Counted from the first letter of the stretch, positions 49,866 to 63,109 are shown. The stretch: DNA of 64,000 bases from Heliocidaris tuberculata (GCA_025618425.1 CM046832.1:20885917-20949916); one strand, 5' to 3'. Made by a program: numbers and translations. Notes: generated by a model not told the origin, from the letters alone.

Positions 49866-52133
49866 GGTGGGTTGCTTATTAAATAAAGATCATGCATGAG
49901 GAGTAATAATAAGCATAATATCGGAATGTATTTAACCAATCAGAATCGTAAAGAAGTTGCATTCAATTATTGTTAGGACAATTATTGTTTATCTAATTAC
50001 AACAGCCTTGCTTAAAATGTTGTTCTATTATTTAATTATTCCATTCGTATATTTTAATCATGTTTCTTCTCCGTAAATTTATACTTGATCATGAACAAAA
50101 GACACGTGCCTAAATTATTCTTACATGTGCTTGTAAATGGTGAGATGCACAAAACTGGAAAATGGAATAGTACATTCACCATAATTTCCACTCTTTGCAC
50201 ATGTATTATTTATGGCGTCAAAACAAGGGAAAGTTTTCACATGCATTTGCATGAGCAACCACACAGTCGGAGCAAAACTGTAAAAACAAGTCTGCGAGTG
50301 TCAGCGTCAATGGGATGGCGAATGGGATGGGGGCGGTCGGGAGGGGGCAGCCAACACAGATCCGTAACACTGCATCATAATGAGGATACAGACAGTAAAT
50401 TCCGAGTTTTTATGGAGCCATGGGGAGGGGGGGGGCAGGATCACAAGCCCCTCCCTGAGAAGAGAAAGTCATTTAAAACTATACTTACAACATTTGTGGC
50501 CATGCATCATAATATTGTTGTTGATATTGTTGATGGAAAAGCGACAACAAAAATTAGGAAGAATTTTTTTTTTAATGACGTCAACCCTATACCCATCTTC
50601 GTTTTCTCCTCATTGCACTTTTCTTCATCAACGCTGAAGGTGTCTGAGGCTGTCGCGAAGTTCTGCTATGTGTTACTTTCATGTTCCATGGGGAATGTTA
50701 CGCAAGGATGGGAATCTTCCACTCGTATCTTTGGCTCTCGGCCAATGTTTCCCAAATGAAATATGAGGTGATGGAATTCTTCTATTTTCCCTCGGGCCGG
50801 AGAAAACCATGACGTCATAGAATCACCTCTGAGAGTCTTGTTTTTAATATCATGTTCTTGATTAGCTGAATGTGAAAACATTCATCTTTTAAGACGCTTG
50901 CGCATGAGTACGATATGTGCGATGAGGGAACTGGGGATGAAGATGGATTAGTTACGTAGAAGCCATTTCTTATTTACATAGCGATTCGGTATTGCAAAAG
51001 TTCTACAATATCAACATGGTACATGGAAGGCTTCATCAGTTAAGGGTAAAATACGCACCGCACACCACCTAACTCAAATTTGAAATTCTATGGATAATGA
51101 TCGTTACACGAATTAATTTGCCTTTCCTTGCATGGGGAAGTATGTAAAAGTACCTGATCCATAATTCCCACATGCACACACGCATAACAGTTGTATTGAA
51201 GACATGCACATTTCTGCATGTAAAATATGCAGAAGATATTTGTATAATTTGATTACCAAGTCCTCTCCTTCGTGCTCGGTTCAGAACAGATCAAACTTTT
51301 TTGTTTTGTCTCGGAATGTGCAAGTTTTTTTTAAATGAAAATATAGTAACTTTCTTTTACACTGACTTTTATACATCGAAATGTTTTGCCATGTCGTACG
51401 AGTCTCTGTCCCAAATTCCTAATCATGCAAATAGATTTAATTTAGAACAGAAATGACTCTAACGAGCTACCAAATTCACGTTGCTATATATGATCAACAG
51501 AAACGTGATTATGGAACCTCATTTATTTAGAACTTGAAGGGCGGGCGCTTACATTATAAGTCCAAGAATACTCTTCTGACGTCTTCTATAACCTTTCCTT
51601 AGTGTTATTAATATCAATCTCATTTTCTCCATGTTATTAGGAACTTGTTAAGGTGTCACATCAACTTTGAATATCAACGGAGGCATCGCTTACAGAGTTG
51701 ACAAGCATTGCAGCCCTATATTTGGGATTCTAAGCAGCCTCGTAATGAGCTTTAGTCGACCATCCGAAAATAGATTTCCTCGCAGGATGGCTTGATGGTT
51801 TTCCAACATTCGAAATGACCTTGGCCTTGATTATGTCCATCGCTATCATCGTAGAAGGATCGACACGTCTGAAATTAAAGTGGAGAGGTGGAAAGGCGCC
51901 ATCAAGATTGGATGAGAATGTTCTTGGGGAAACAGAGCTGGAAAGTAGATAAAGTAATTAGAACAATATCGTGAAAAAAGGATGAATAATTAGAATGTTA
52001 TGTTTCTATTTTTAAATAGATTATCATGTGTTTTTATTTGGAAATCACAACACAGTTTTACTTCATATTATTTGCCAACTTGATTTTCACACTCAGTTGA
52101 ACTGACATCCCTTTTTTATACATGTTATATGAT
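49866..52133. other. Stretch without a supportable gene
   Basis: A 224-codon plus-strand open frame (50085-50759) is the longest in the window but crosses a G-run and has no recognisable domain. I treat it as chance. Confidence 0.35.
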
Positions 52134-52918
52134 CAGTCGCGTATCTGGGGGGGGGGGGGCGTGGGAGCATGTGCCCAGGGCGGCTCTTGGAGGGGGAGCA
52201 AAAAACGCAAAAGAGAGAAAGAAAAAAAAGGGGTAAATGGAGAAAATCATAATCCTTAAGAATTAGGCGGCCCCGATCTGCAGGGTAAATGCATTAGAAT
52301 TACAGTTTTTGAGGGCTTAAAATTTTCTAAAGCTCGGTCGCTTTGCTCCCTCGAATAATTATTTCTTTTCAGGATCTCGTAATTTCGCGCCCCCACTATA
52401 TGGTTCTTAAATAGCTTTTTTCAAAGGGTCCAAAATTTTAAAACTAAAGATGTAATTGTGGTTGCGTTGCTCGCTATATCAAGTAAGTTTCATCTGCCTC
52501 TTGGTAAATACTACCTACACTCCAGTATAGATAAAGTGTTTAAAACAGCACTTGCAAAGGTTCAACATTTGAAAGAAATCTCAACTTTCGGTGGCCTTGC
52601 TCAATTCCTCTACTATTTCTCAAGGGTTTTCGTTTATTCTGCTCTCAATTTTATAGAAGGGAGTAAATAGAAAACCGTTTATCAATGTACAAAATTCGAA
52701 CTTCTCTACCGTTCAATTGCAGTGGTCCATTGCAAAATTTCCTGGGTAGAATGCGTAAGAAATTGCGTTTTTTAGGATTAAAAATGCAAAACATTTGCCG
52801 CTCGGTCGCTTTGCTCCCTCGATTGTACACTAACGCAGATAAGTTTGGGCACTAGGGGGTGGGGCGCAACTTCATTGTTTTCCCCGGGCGTCATAATCCC
52901 TAGATATATAAGCCACTG
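52134..52918. mobile_element. Probable non-autonomous element, CAGTCGCGTAT...CCACTG ends
   Basis: Left CAGTCGCGTATCTGGG plus G-run. The right end, ATAAGCCACTG, is a weak inverted match. The motif CTCGGTCGCTTTGCTCCCTC appears twice (near 52333 and 52801). Confidence 0.4.
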
Positions 52919-53204
52919 TATATGACTATGTGACACATACATAACTTGGATACCAAATTAAAAAAAAAAAAAAAATCATGAAAAAGCCAGTCCGTAATTA
53001 CAATTTACGCATATGCAGATAAAAGTCATTTGTACCGAGGCCTAATCAAATGCGCATGCGCGTATAAAATTGGGGTTATTTCAGGGTAGTTATTTTGTAC
53101 CATTCGTAACTAATATTACGAACTGGCTTGTTAACTCAAAATAAAGAGTGTTGACAGCTTCAACAAGACACGCTATAATAGTATGCGTCTGAAATACGGC
53201 GTAT

Positions 53205-53640
53205 CCGGACAACTACACCCTGGACAATTAACCCCGGACAACTACCCCCTGGACAACTACCCCCTAGGACAATTACCCCCAGGACAATTACCCCCCGGAC
53301 AGCTACCCAAGAACAACTACCCCCAGGACAATTACCCCAGGACAATTATCCCCCAGACAATTATCCCGCAGGACAGCTACCCCCAGGACAACTACCCCCA
53401 GGACAACTAACCCCCAGGACAACTACCCCATCCGGATTCTGGGGTAGTTGTCCTGGGGGGAGGGGGCTAAAATTTTGTTCCGGGGAGGGGTATCGGGGTA
53501 ATCGTCATTTTATGGGGTAATTTTTCATGGGGGGTGATTGTCCGGAGGTAATTGTCCTGGGGGTAGTTGTCCTGGGGGGGGGGTAATTGTCCTAGGGGGT
53601 AGTTGTCCAGGGGATAGTTGTCCGGGGGTAGTTCTCCTAG
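53205..53640. repeat. Foldback minisatellite of a 15-bp unit in two orientations
   Basis: About fifteen copies of GGACAACTACCCCCA run to 53430. A 9-nt loop (TCCGGATTC) follows, then the same unit as its reverse complement (TGGGGGTAGTTGTCC) to ~53640, with a non-matching insert at about 53463-53530. The frames reading DNYPQ repeats are artefacts. Confidence 0.9.
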
Positions 53641-56600
53641 AATCGAAATACGGAGAAGCACTATACTTCTTATAGTGATATGTCCGTCATCAAGAAGATG
53701 TATATATCGGACAATACTATATTGACAACTTGGTATTAAATTATCAGAGTGACTGCTGTATATAATCATGATAATTATAGATGTTATTCCATGTGATATA
53801 GAATACAAGTATCGGGAAGAAAACCCCCAAACTAGTATGACTATAAAATATGGGATGGATGGATACAGGGTATTTACACAGATGAGGAGATCTTATACGG
53901 ACAAAATGTGGCATATATTATATTTGAATACAAGTTAATCGCAAATATAAATAATTATGTCTGGATTATTATGTTGATGGATATGACGAAGATCTCAAGT
54001 GGAAAGATAGATCCCTAGTGAGTGATGGAGAAGTCGTCTGGTCCCTTGAGAACTTAATTACACTCAAATTTGTCCTACCCTGAGCATATAACGATGATGG
54101 CAGACATTCTTTTTTGATGGCATCCCACGTGTAAGTTTCATTATGTAATTTACAAGAGATGGAGAAAGCACATCCAGGATGTACTTTTCCTCATCTTGAA
54201 GCCGTGTTAAAGCATTCAGTGTTTTGGGGTGAGATGGGTGACATACATTGTGTTGTCCTTTGTGTGACCTTGTCAGGAATTATTTTGCACACATAACCAC
54301 GCATGAATCCCTAAGCCGGTACAAGTACTTTAAAAATGCATGGTGGGAATCATAATGCCATTACGTGGATTCAATTTTTTTCTTAAGATATTGTTTAAGT
54401 TACTGTTTAAGTTGCGCAGATTGTTGTTTATTTTATGTTATGTTGATGGCTTAGAAGCAATATGTATATTAGGCGCTAAGTAAATTTAAAATATCATTAT
54501 TATTACCATTATTATTGTTTCATTAGCGTTTCCAGTGGATATAGATGGTATCATAAACATAGACAGGTTCATGTTGTGAATATCTTGTGATTTTATTCGT
54601 CGTCCTATCTGTTTCTGGTTTCATTTGTTGGTTGGTTTCATTTTTTTTTTCTTTATTTGTAACAAAATATCACGTGTGTTACTTACACACAATCTTACTA
54701 AACGATTATTATTTGTTTACATTTAACATTACTATAACTGCAAGTCACCTTCAGCGCAATGCCTTGGAAGATGCTAATATTATTCATTTTTGTTCTGTCC
54801 CGCGTAATTTCACTTTTGTTGTAATTAAGGACAGTAACTACTTCATGATTTCTAGCCTAACGCTACCACAGTATAATTCTTAGCATGTCATTAAAAATCA
54901 TCAAACTGGTGATTTTAGTATACTCTTCACTTGATTACCAACATTATTTTGCTTGATTTCATAAAATGAACGCTACCTCAACTGAATATTCGGCAACCGA
55001 CTGTGTTTAGTATTATAAAAGTACGATTTAAAGAGCATTATTTTGATGGGTTGGTGATTTTCCGTATAAACAAGCATAAAATAAGCCACCACGCATAATA
55101 AACCCCGTTACATTCTGCAGGTAGTTCCGAGTACACAGTCCACCAGCAGTGAAATCCGGATTTCACAGTACTAGGAGGACACATTTTCGAAGAAAATCAA
55201 GCAGGTTTAAATAAGGGGGTATGTATGCACTGCTTACACTTTTAGCCCGTTTTATTTTCAAAAGTGTGTAACCTTTAACGGCTTCTTAGTAAAGATATAC
55301 TTTTAGAAAAGCACGAATATTATAAAATGGGTACCGGCCCACATGCATGAAAATAATGCTTATCTCAAATGACAACACATCCTTCACAATATAACGGGGA
55401 TCATTGTTTTTATTTTGTTTAGTTCTCTTTTCTAATACTAATAATCGTATTTGACTGTTTCTTTTATGACAAACTATCTCTAGAGCTATGAATGAGCTTT
55501 GTAAGAAACTGAAATATGCGCTTACGCATGCAAAGGGCGGGGGGGGGGGGGGGGGGAAGAGAGTACCGTGAATCCTTAGTGGAGGAAACAACTGATCTGT
55601 TTGTTCGCGTTAAACTTTTCTCCTCGGCCCGGGCTGATAGTCTTGCTCTCATACGGTCATCTCTCTCTCTTTCTCTATCTCTCTCTCTAATTCTAAATCT
55701 AAATCTATCATTACCTGCAATCTTTTCCTAACCTCTATCCGAAGACGGCTAATGATTACGATTATTAGATGGCAGGTCAGACAGAGAATTAAAAGATTGC
55801 ATAAATTATTTGATCGTAATCAAAGGTACCCTGTTGCATTGATTAACTTTGCCCAGGATTGAAAAAAAAAATCACTATTCCAGCTAATGCTGTAATCATA
55901 ATTGCAAACCTTTAGCTCAGACAGGAATCGCCTGAGTTTTATAAGCTGATCGGTCGTTTATACATCAAGATATTTACGATTGAACATTGATGTCGGGATA
56001 GAGTACCACCGAACCCTAAAGAACTCTTACGGTTGGCATACCTCGCTCTATCACAGAATACGGTACGGGCTGGAAAGCCGCTCTGAAATCGCCAAGCGCT
56101 GGTGCTTGGTTTTTGTGACTGCAGCGCAGCGAAGAAGCCGAGCGACTTGCGCTAGCGATTGATCGCGATTTTCTCTTTTTTAGGATAGTAAACGGGTTCC
56201 ATTTTCTCTCATACTTTCACATATCCTTAATTATATATGTAGTTAGAGGACTGCACACAATTCACTGGCATTTGAGCTGATTTTACAATTTTTCACAAAG
56301 TTAATCAATCACTAAAAAACGATCCCGGTTGAATTACCAATAACATGTAAGTAGCAAACTAACTTATAACTTGTTCGTTGCGCAAGTAATTAACCTTTAC
56401 AGCGTGTGTTAGGCAGAACGTAAGTTCCTTTCGATGATTTTCACTGGGAAAATCCATTCTGTCTATATAGAAGCATATTACACTGATGTCTAAAGATTTA
56501 ACATAGTTTCCTGTAAACATTATAGAATACGATAAATAACGGAATTGGGAAAAAAGAAAGGCAGTCGGTTTATTTGTGACATGACTTTAATGGGTTAATA

Positions 56601-56846
56601 TTGTGTAATTATGAGTAAGATTTCATTTCGGGTTTTATTTCTGTGTATAGCAGTGTAATGGTTGAGAGTTAGCGTGTCAAGTAAAATCAGTGAAATCCCT
56701 AATCCTTTGAGATTGTAATCCATTGTTCATCCCATCCCATAAGCCAACTAAACTAAGGGTCAACCTTTATGCATTAAATCCGATGAATAGGGATTTGAGC
56801 TTAACTATAAAGTCTGGATTGTTTTCTCTTTCTTTGCATGACTTAA
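53641..56846. other. Stretch without a confirmed gene
   Basis: Contains one exon-like short frame (about 53960-54081), a long G-run near 55542 and a (CT)n tract at 55660-55690. A small CpG-rich patch lies at 56010-56165. Confidence 0.35.
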
Positions 56847-57254
56847 CCCTTTCGAGACAATTGACCACATTTTGTGGTTGGGCTCAATAACTTTTGATTC
56901 AGAGCCCTGAAAAATATACTAGATACATGAGTAGAAAGAGCAAAAATTTCTGCACACACTGTGTCCATTTTTGTTACAAGACAATATCGCGTTTGATCCC
57001 AGGAATTTTAAAAAGGAGAATAAGAGTTAAAATCCTTAAATTGGCAACACATTGAGAGGTTCAAAATCCTTGTTTTTTATCAAAATTGGCAACTTTTTCA
57101 ACTTTTCGCCAATTCTTTTAACCATGTATATTGTTTTCAAAGACATTACCCCTTATCACAATCTTGTAGTACTAAAAGAAAAATATTATTGTTGCCAATT
57201 TGAAGAACAGAATGTGATCAATTTAGCCCTTAAATAATTCGTGTCCTGAAAGGG
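56847..57254. mobile_element. piggyBac-like MITE flanked by TTAA
   Basis: TTAA (56843-56846) then CCCTTTCGAGACA at the left; TGTCCTGAAAGGG then TTAA (57255-57258) at the right. TTAA target duplication and CCC-starting TIRs are the hallmarks of piggyBac-type elements. The ~408-bp interior has no transposase. Confidence 0.7.
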
Positions 57255-58224
57255 TTAATAGGTCCATGTTTATTTATCGATCTAGGTAGTCTTGGCACCG
57301 ACTATGCTATTCATAGCACTTCTTATACAAGGGCAGTTTTTAATACGGTTGTCACAAGCCAAGTCAAATCATGTCGTGGCACTCTTTATAAAATAATGTT
57401 CCATATTTAGTGCAAGGATGATGACATGAATTTGCCAAACATGGCCTCTCTTTGGCAATATAAACAAAACAAAACGTGGCTAGTAGGGATATCTAAAATC
57501 TTGAATTCAAACTCACAATAAAAAGCCCCTCGGCAGACTAGCCCCTCGACAGCGTCTGTTACCAATAAAAGTCCATATAGGCCCCAAACTTGCTTGTCAG
57601 AAGAATCAAAGTGATGTTGCAACTATCAAACTTTACAAATTTGACCTTTTTTCCACAAACGACTTTGGTTTGATAAAGGGGTACATAAAAGCAACTGCAA
57701 TTTAATCACTGATCAGATTACAAATGAAGTCATATGGCCACCAATTTTTGTCTGCTGTTAAGATTCGCTTCTTTGTATAACCCTTGACTTAACTTTTGAA
57801 ATAAACTTCAATAAGATGGCCTATAGCTAATAGATAGTGTTGCAAATCCCATCGATTTTGCTCTGCTTCAAAAGAGTTCACTTCATTTATAAAGAAAAGC
57901 CGTCAAATTGACGAAGATCCAAGGCCATTGTTTCTAGCAAGACGCAGGCCAAGTACGCGAACAATGTACTTGAGATTGGATACGGTCCAAAGTAGGCTCG
58001 TTTGATGCTGACTTCTTCGCCTCTCCTTTCAACATTCTTTGACATTTATCTCTTGTGCGAAGAAGAGGTACACTTTCAAAAGGCTACATAATCAGTGAAT
58101 CAGTCACTCAATGTGACTGAAAACTCGACGTCATGTAACAAATGAATTAGAAAGTAGAATAATGAAGGAAAGGGGAGAGAGTGTGATAGAGTGGAACTTG
58201 TGTAATTATTAGTGTTGTTGGTTC
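57255..58224. other. Stretch with no recognisable feature
   Basis: Nothing supportable found. Confidence 0.4.
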
Positions 58225-58681
58225 AGGTGGGTTTTCACAGGGAACCCGAACGATTCGCGAAGGATGCGAATGTCGAAAAAAATAATGGTCAAATGTCAAA
58301 CATTCGTATTTCAGGCTACAAAAGTTCGCCAAACATGCTCTGGGCAGGGGCCGCGGACCGTTTTTGAAAGTGTGGGTGGGGGGGGGGGGCTGCAGCCCCC
58401 CAGCCCCCCTGTTCCGCGGCCCATGCTGGGGTTCGGAAGCGCCGTCATTTTTTCGCGGGAGTCGTTTTTACTTCGGCGGGAATTTCAAAAGGGTTTGAAA
58501 TTTCTTGCGAACGTTTCCAGAATCCCGGGTCGTGATTTGCTATCGAAATTGTCTGAAAAGCTCCGTCATATGCACACGACCTACTCACGACGTGCGTGAT
58601 GTTCGCAAAATTTCTCCGAATGTTATTTTTCGACATTCGCATCCTTCGCGAATCGTTCGCGTGCCCCGTGAAAACCCACCT
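58225..58681. mobile_element. MITE with ~60-bp terminal inverted repeats
   Basis: AGGTGGGTTTTCAC, GAACGATTCGCGAAGGATGC and GAATGTCGAAAAA at the left recur inverted at the right with only a few differences. It carries a nested element at 58347-58422. Confidence 0.8.
58347..58422. mobile_element. Small nested element, GGGGCCGCGGA ends
   Basis: GGGGCCGCGGA / TCCGCGGCCC inverted ends around a G-run, CTGCAG and a C-run that can pair. The flanks CATGCTCTGGG and CATGCTGGG suggest an ~8-bp target duplication (hAT-like). Confidence 0.5.
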
Positions 58682-61600
58682 TTACATTCATTCTCAAGGT
58701 ATATTAAGAGTCATTTACAAATTGTATGCGTTGATTTTTAATCATTGTGGTTCGCAGAAGATGAGTTACATTCCACTGATATTTTTCCCCAACCTTTAGG
58801 ATGTACGAAAGTGTAAATTCGAAGAATTTCACAATTTAAGATACATTTTCTGCTGTGATTCAAAACAAAAATAACAACCCTGCACATCCTTGCAGTATAT
58901 TAGGCAATAAGAGATTTGTAAGAAAGAGAGATTAGGGAATGGGTGGGAGAAGAGGGAGAGGGGATAGATGCAGGTAAAATGTTGGACGTAACATGTCAAA
59001 TTTCAAGGGGCCCCACAAAATTAGATGACAAATGTAACAGGCACCCCTGCGCAGTGCCCAAAATGATGATTAATACTAGATATTTTTAAAACCAAAACTG
59101 TACCCCAACAAGGGTATTAAGTGTCACTGTTACTGGTCATGCTGCGCTGGTATGGGATATTTCCGTTCTGTGATTCACTATAATCGGACCTCGCAATCAA
59201 GGGCAAAGATTCGCTCTTGATTGCATGTATACCCGTGGATTATGTAATAACTAGTTATCAGCATGTGTTATAAAACTAAATAATTCATGACAGTTTGAAG
59301 GCAAGTTGCCAATATCTAAATCCTTTGATTTAGGTGTACACATCCGTGCGTGCAACTGCCATATTTTTCAATATACTTATTGTTAAAAATTTTAACTGTA
59401 CATCAGAAATGATGATAGTTTTTAATTAGTGATAGTTTTTAATTTGTATTCAATTCGGTGATTATGTTTTTCTTTCTGTTTTTCAAAAGCCTCAAATGCC
59501 AAGTTTAATTGCTTTATAGTCTCATGATTATAATTCTTTTTGGAGCCTTGAAAGTTAAATTTGTGAACAAATATTTTTGGTACACTTAGTTTCATAGCAA
59601 TACCCGTCATTTGCAAGAACACTAAATAAATCATAATACGTACGCCTTTAGCCTTGCCAAACGTGTTACCTGATTTCATATGCCAAAGACCTATAACCTA
59701 ATGTCCTATATATCTCCCAAGTTCATCATTGGAAAAGGAAAAGGAAAAAGTTTGGAGGCCCAAAGTCATGGTGTTTTAAACAGATGACGGAAGCGCTTTG
59801 GTGGCCTGAGCAAACAGCAGTAGTTCGCATAAAAAGTCGAATTTATCTCACATCTGTTTCCCGCTCTAACCGTAACTCGTTATCCATGTTCCTACTGCGA
59901 TGACCACATTTTGCCCTCGTGGTAACTCCTTGGTATATCGAGTATAAAGTTAGGCCTATATTATGGGCTATACGTCGACCGTATGTGCAACACAAACGGT
60001 AAAGTGCCCATTGCTCATTCCATATCCAGGAAAGAGAACAATTTCCAATATCATCATCTTGTCCACGGATTCTTGTTTTTTAAAAGGCACGTGCAGGTAT
60101 GTAGAGTGTCAGGCTGACGCCCCCCCCCCCCCATACCATTGGGCTTCAAGTTTGCAACGAGTGGATCAAGTTTCTCTCAAGGGTCACCCCTCCCTGAATG
60201 AAGCAATTTGACCTTTCGAAACCACCCCATTTTCTCTCCCCAGCATGGAATCGATTTAACCCGCAGTTGACCCCGTACTCAAGGATTACCAAAATGTGGC
60301 CCTCCGACGAAAAATACAGTAATATGCGAGATGAACTTGACTTTGGTGCGTTATGTGCAATGATCATTGACTTTTATGACAATTAAAGATTACAACGTAC
60401 GAAGAGTTAGTGTAAAGTTTAATCGGTCATTATCTCTAGAGGCAATTTGAGTTTGTTCTATTTGATATTGTAGAAGTTCAAAAGCTACTGCCATACAAAG
60501 AATGGTGCATAACATGTCATATTGAGTTCAAGTTCAAGTTCAGGACACAGAGACCTCGGTACATTAAATGCAATGTAAAATGAATGTGTAAAGAATGCTG
60601 TCAACGAGGGAATATTGATGGAAAACATGCATGTGAAAGAGAGGAAGACAAACGAAGTGTGATTTCTGCCGCCAATGTCACATCTCACCTCGGATCCCTG
60701 GTCACGTCATTTTGCCACATGGCATTATGTTCGGGTCAAGGGTATGAAGAAACCTGGAACATATCCAATGCAGTGTAAACGTTATCAAAGAGAAAATGAT
60801 ACAGAAATACATGAAATAAAGCAAGATAAAGCTAAATTCAGTTAAACCTGACTCAAGGAATCGAGGAAACATCGGTCTACCTTCTTTTGTTCTGTTTTGT
60901 TAAACTCGCCTTTAGACTACACCCAGGGTTGCTTTTAAATAATATGGAGTAGATCTACACTGATATGGGGTATACATATCAAGTCGCAGCACAAAAGAGC
61001 TGACCCATTCCTGCTGAGCAATGTCATTGCATGCATCAGACGAATGAAAATCCAAATGAAAACAACCCCAAGACTCGGACATGGACCAACATGGTGTCCA
61101 AGATCCCTGGCATTATTATTTCCTGATGCTATCTCACTTTCGATAAAGACCAGAATCTCTAGAGTTCGGGGAACACTTGGTGCATTTCAAAGTATTACCA
61201 CCACCCAGAGTTTTTGAGTATTTCCTTGTCTCTGTATAGAGAGCGTTCAACAAAACTGATCCCTCTGGTCTTCCTCTCGCACTTTTCCTGGAATCGCTTC
61301 TGTTGCATCTTCCATGTCCACACCAGCTTCCTGTACGATGTATTAGATCAAGGAGTTATCACAGAACATTATATCAGCAAATCTTTAGTGTTCATACATC
61401 CGGTTCTCTATCTAATGAATGAGGAAATTTGTTCGATCTAATGTTTCTGATATAGAAAGCATTTCATGGTTCTGATATTCATTATCAATATATTCATACA
61501 CGTACCGGTTACCGGATGTTACATTCCAAGAAACGGGAGTATCTATAGCCTTCCACTTTCACATATCAATTTCACAGCTACATTATTTGCGAAAATTATT

Positions 61601-61848
61601 TAATGAAATACGTACGAAATACTGAAATACTAAGGGTCATTCGATAAATGTTATATGTTTTAACTTATAGGCATATTGTTCCTCATGCATTAATGAGAGA
61701 AATATTGATGGATTATATTCATAACCTCTGTTTTACTGATTATTTGAATTGGTAGCTCACTTTTCTATACTCGTTCACATATTATTGATGCATGGTAGTA
61801 AATACAATATGGGAGCTTGAGAATGAATAATTATGCTTTTAATCTATT
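58682..61848. other. Stretch without a supportable gene
   Basis: Only short frames without protein character, and a C-run near 60120. Confidence 0.4.
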
Positions 61849-62239
61849 TTTAAAGGTACTTCATCCCTTTTGCAGCCCTAAATTTTGAAGTTGTGTGAGT
61901 ATGCGATAAATTACAAAAGAATTATAATTGGAAAACTTTTGCGGATGTGATAAGGATTATAATTTTGCTTTTGGTAACACTTAATTTTTTTTCGATTCGA
62001 AAAAAATCGCGTAATTTTAAAAATTATTTTTGACCGTTACTTGTACATGTTCTGGCGTTGATTTCTGAATAGCTTCCTCTGAGACAAAAGCAAGATTTTC
62101 ATTTCTTACAAAGGAGTTATAGAACTTGTGAGCTTGACATTTCATAGGCAGTATTTACAGGATGTCTAATAGATCTAAACCTGTGCAAAGTTTCGCGGAA
62201 TCTTGTGTAAGTCTGCTAGAGGGATGAAGTTCCTTTAAG
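61849..62239. mobile_element. ~390-bp MITE with TTAAAGG(T/A)ACTTCATCCCT ends
   Basis: 20-bp TIRs at 61849-61868 and 62220-62239 with two mismatches. The interior holds the palindrome TTTTTTCGATTCGAAAAAAA near 61985-62007. Confidence 0.7.
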
Positions 62240-63055
62240 TATATAATCTATATGCATCCAAATACATATCTCACATGGTAGAGCGTTAATCACCTCATAT
62301 TTTACGGATCTAAATAGAACAGCTTCTTATTTACATAAGACTGACATGAAAAATCCGAATCTAAGAAATCGATTATCTAGATTTTATAACATACATCAGG
62401 TATCCCTAAATATCGTTTATAAAATAGAATTATACCAAGATCACTGAAACTTGCAGAGACACATTTTCTTCCGTTTTCTTGTTTTTCATGTAAACACGGG
62501 GGGGGGGGGGGTTAAACCCTTTTAAAATGGGGAGGGCATGGCCCAAACAGGGTAATTTTTGAAGAATGACACAAATATCAAGTAGAAAAATATTGATATT
62601 TGTTGGGTGTTGACATATTTTTAAATAATTATATCATTTACATTGTCTTCCTTAAATTTGTAGATTCTTTTTTTTCATTTGGCGAGCATGTGTCCTCTGG
62701 TTCTGTTGCCCATATGGCTACCCCTAAACTAATTTTTCTTGTACCCCTCACCGGAGATTGGCGCCCCTATTGCACGCGGAGGGATCGACAACACTTGGCC
62801 TTCTGGTTTGGCAGCAGTTGATACAAACCTATGGGCACCCCGTGAACAAACGAACAGCCTGTCAATGACTTTGGGGTTTCATGTAACCCTGGACTTGGGG
62901 ACTGGTCATAGAGATTGAGCTAATTTCATTGTCTTGAAGTTCATGGCCAAACGTGCGCCATGTGTCACACTCAGAGGGGGGGGGGGGGGGGGGGTCTGTT
63001 CTTTATAAGAAACAGGTGAGAAGAGGGGCATGGGTAACAGAAGGGGGTTGAGATG

Positions 63056-63060
<5 letters not shown>
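62240..63060. other. Stretch with G-runs, no gene
   Basis: Long G-runs near 62498 and 62977; nothing else supportable. Confidence 0.4.

Positions 63061-63107
<47 letters not shown>
63061..63107. repeat. (AT)n microsatellite
   Basis: About 21 TA/AT repeats, directly beside the MITE relic that follows. Confidence 0.95.
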
Positions 63108-63109
63108 TC

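Noticed and set aside
50085..50759. Longest open frame in the window (224 codons, plus)
   Set aside because: It crosses a long G-run, has no domain, no protein-like repeat of hydrophobic pattern and no splice context; chance frame.
53183..53410. Frame with DNYPQ/GQLPP repeats resembling a structural or silk-like protein
   Set aside because: The 15-bp unit keeps frame by length alone; the opposed array gives a similar peptide from the other strand, and there is no start context or flanking exon.
55980..56162. 60-codon frame in a CpG-rich patch
   Set aside because: Composition is unusual, but the peptide matches nothing I know and there is no splice or element boundary; too weak to call.
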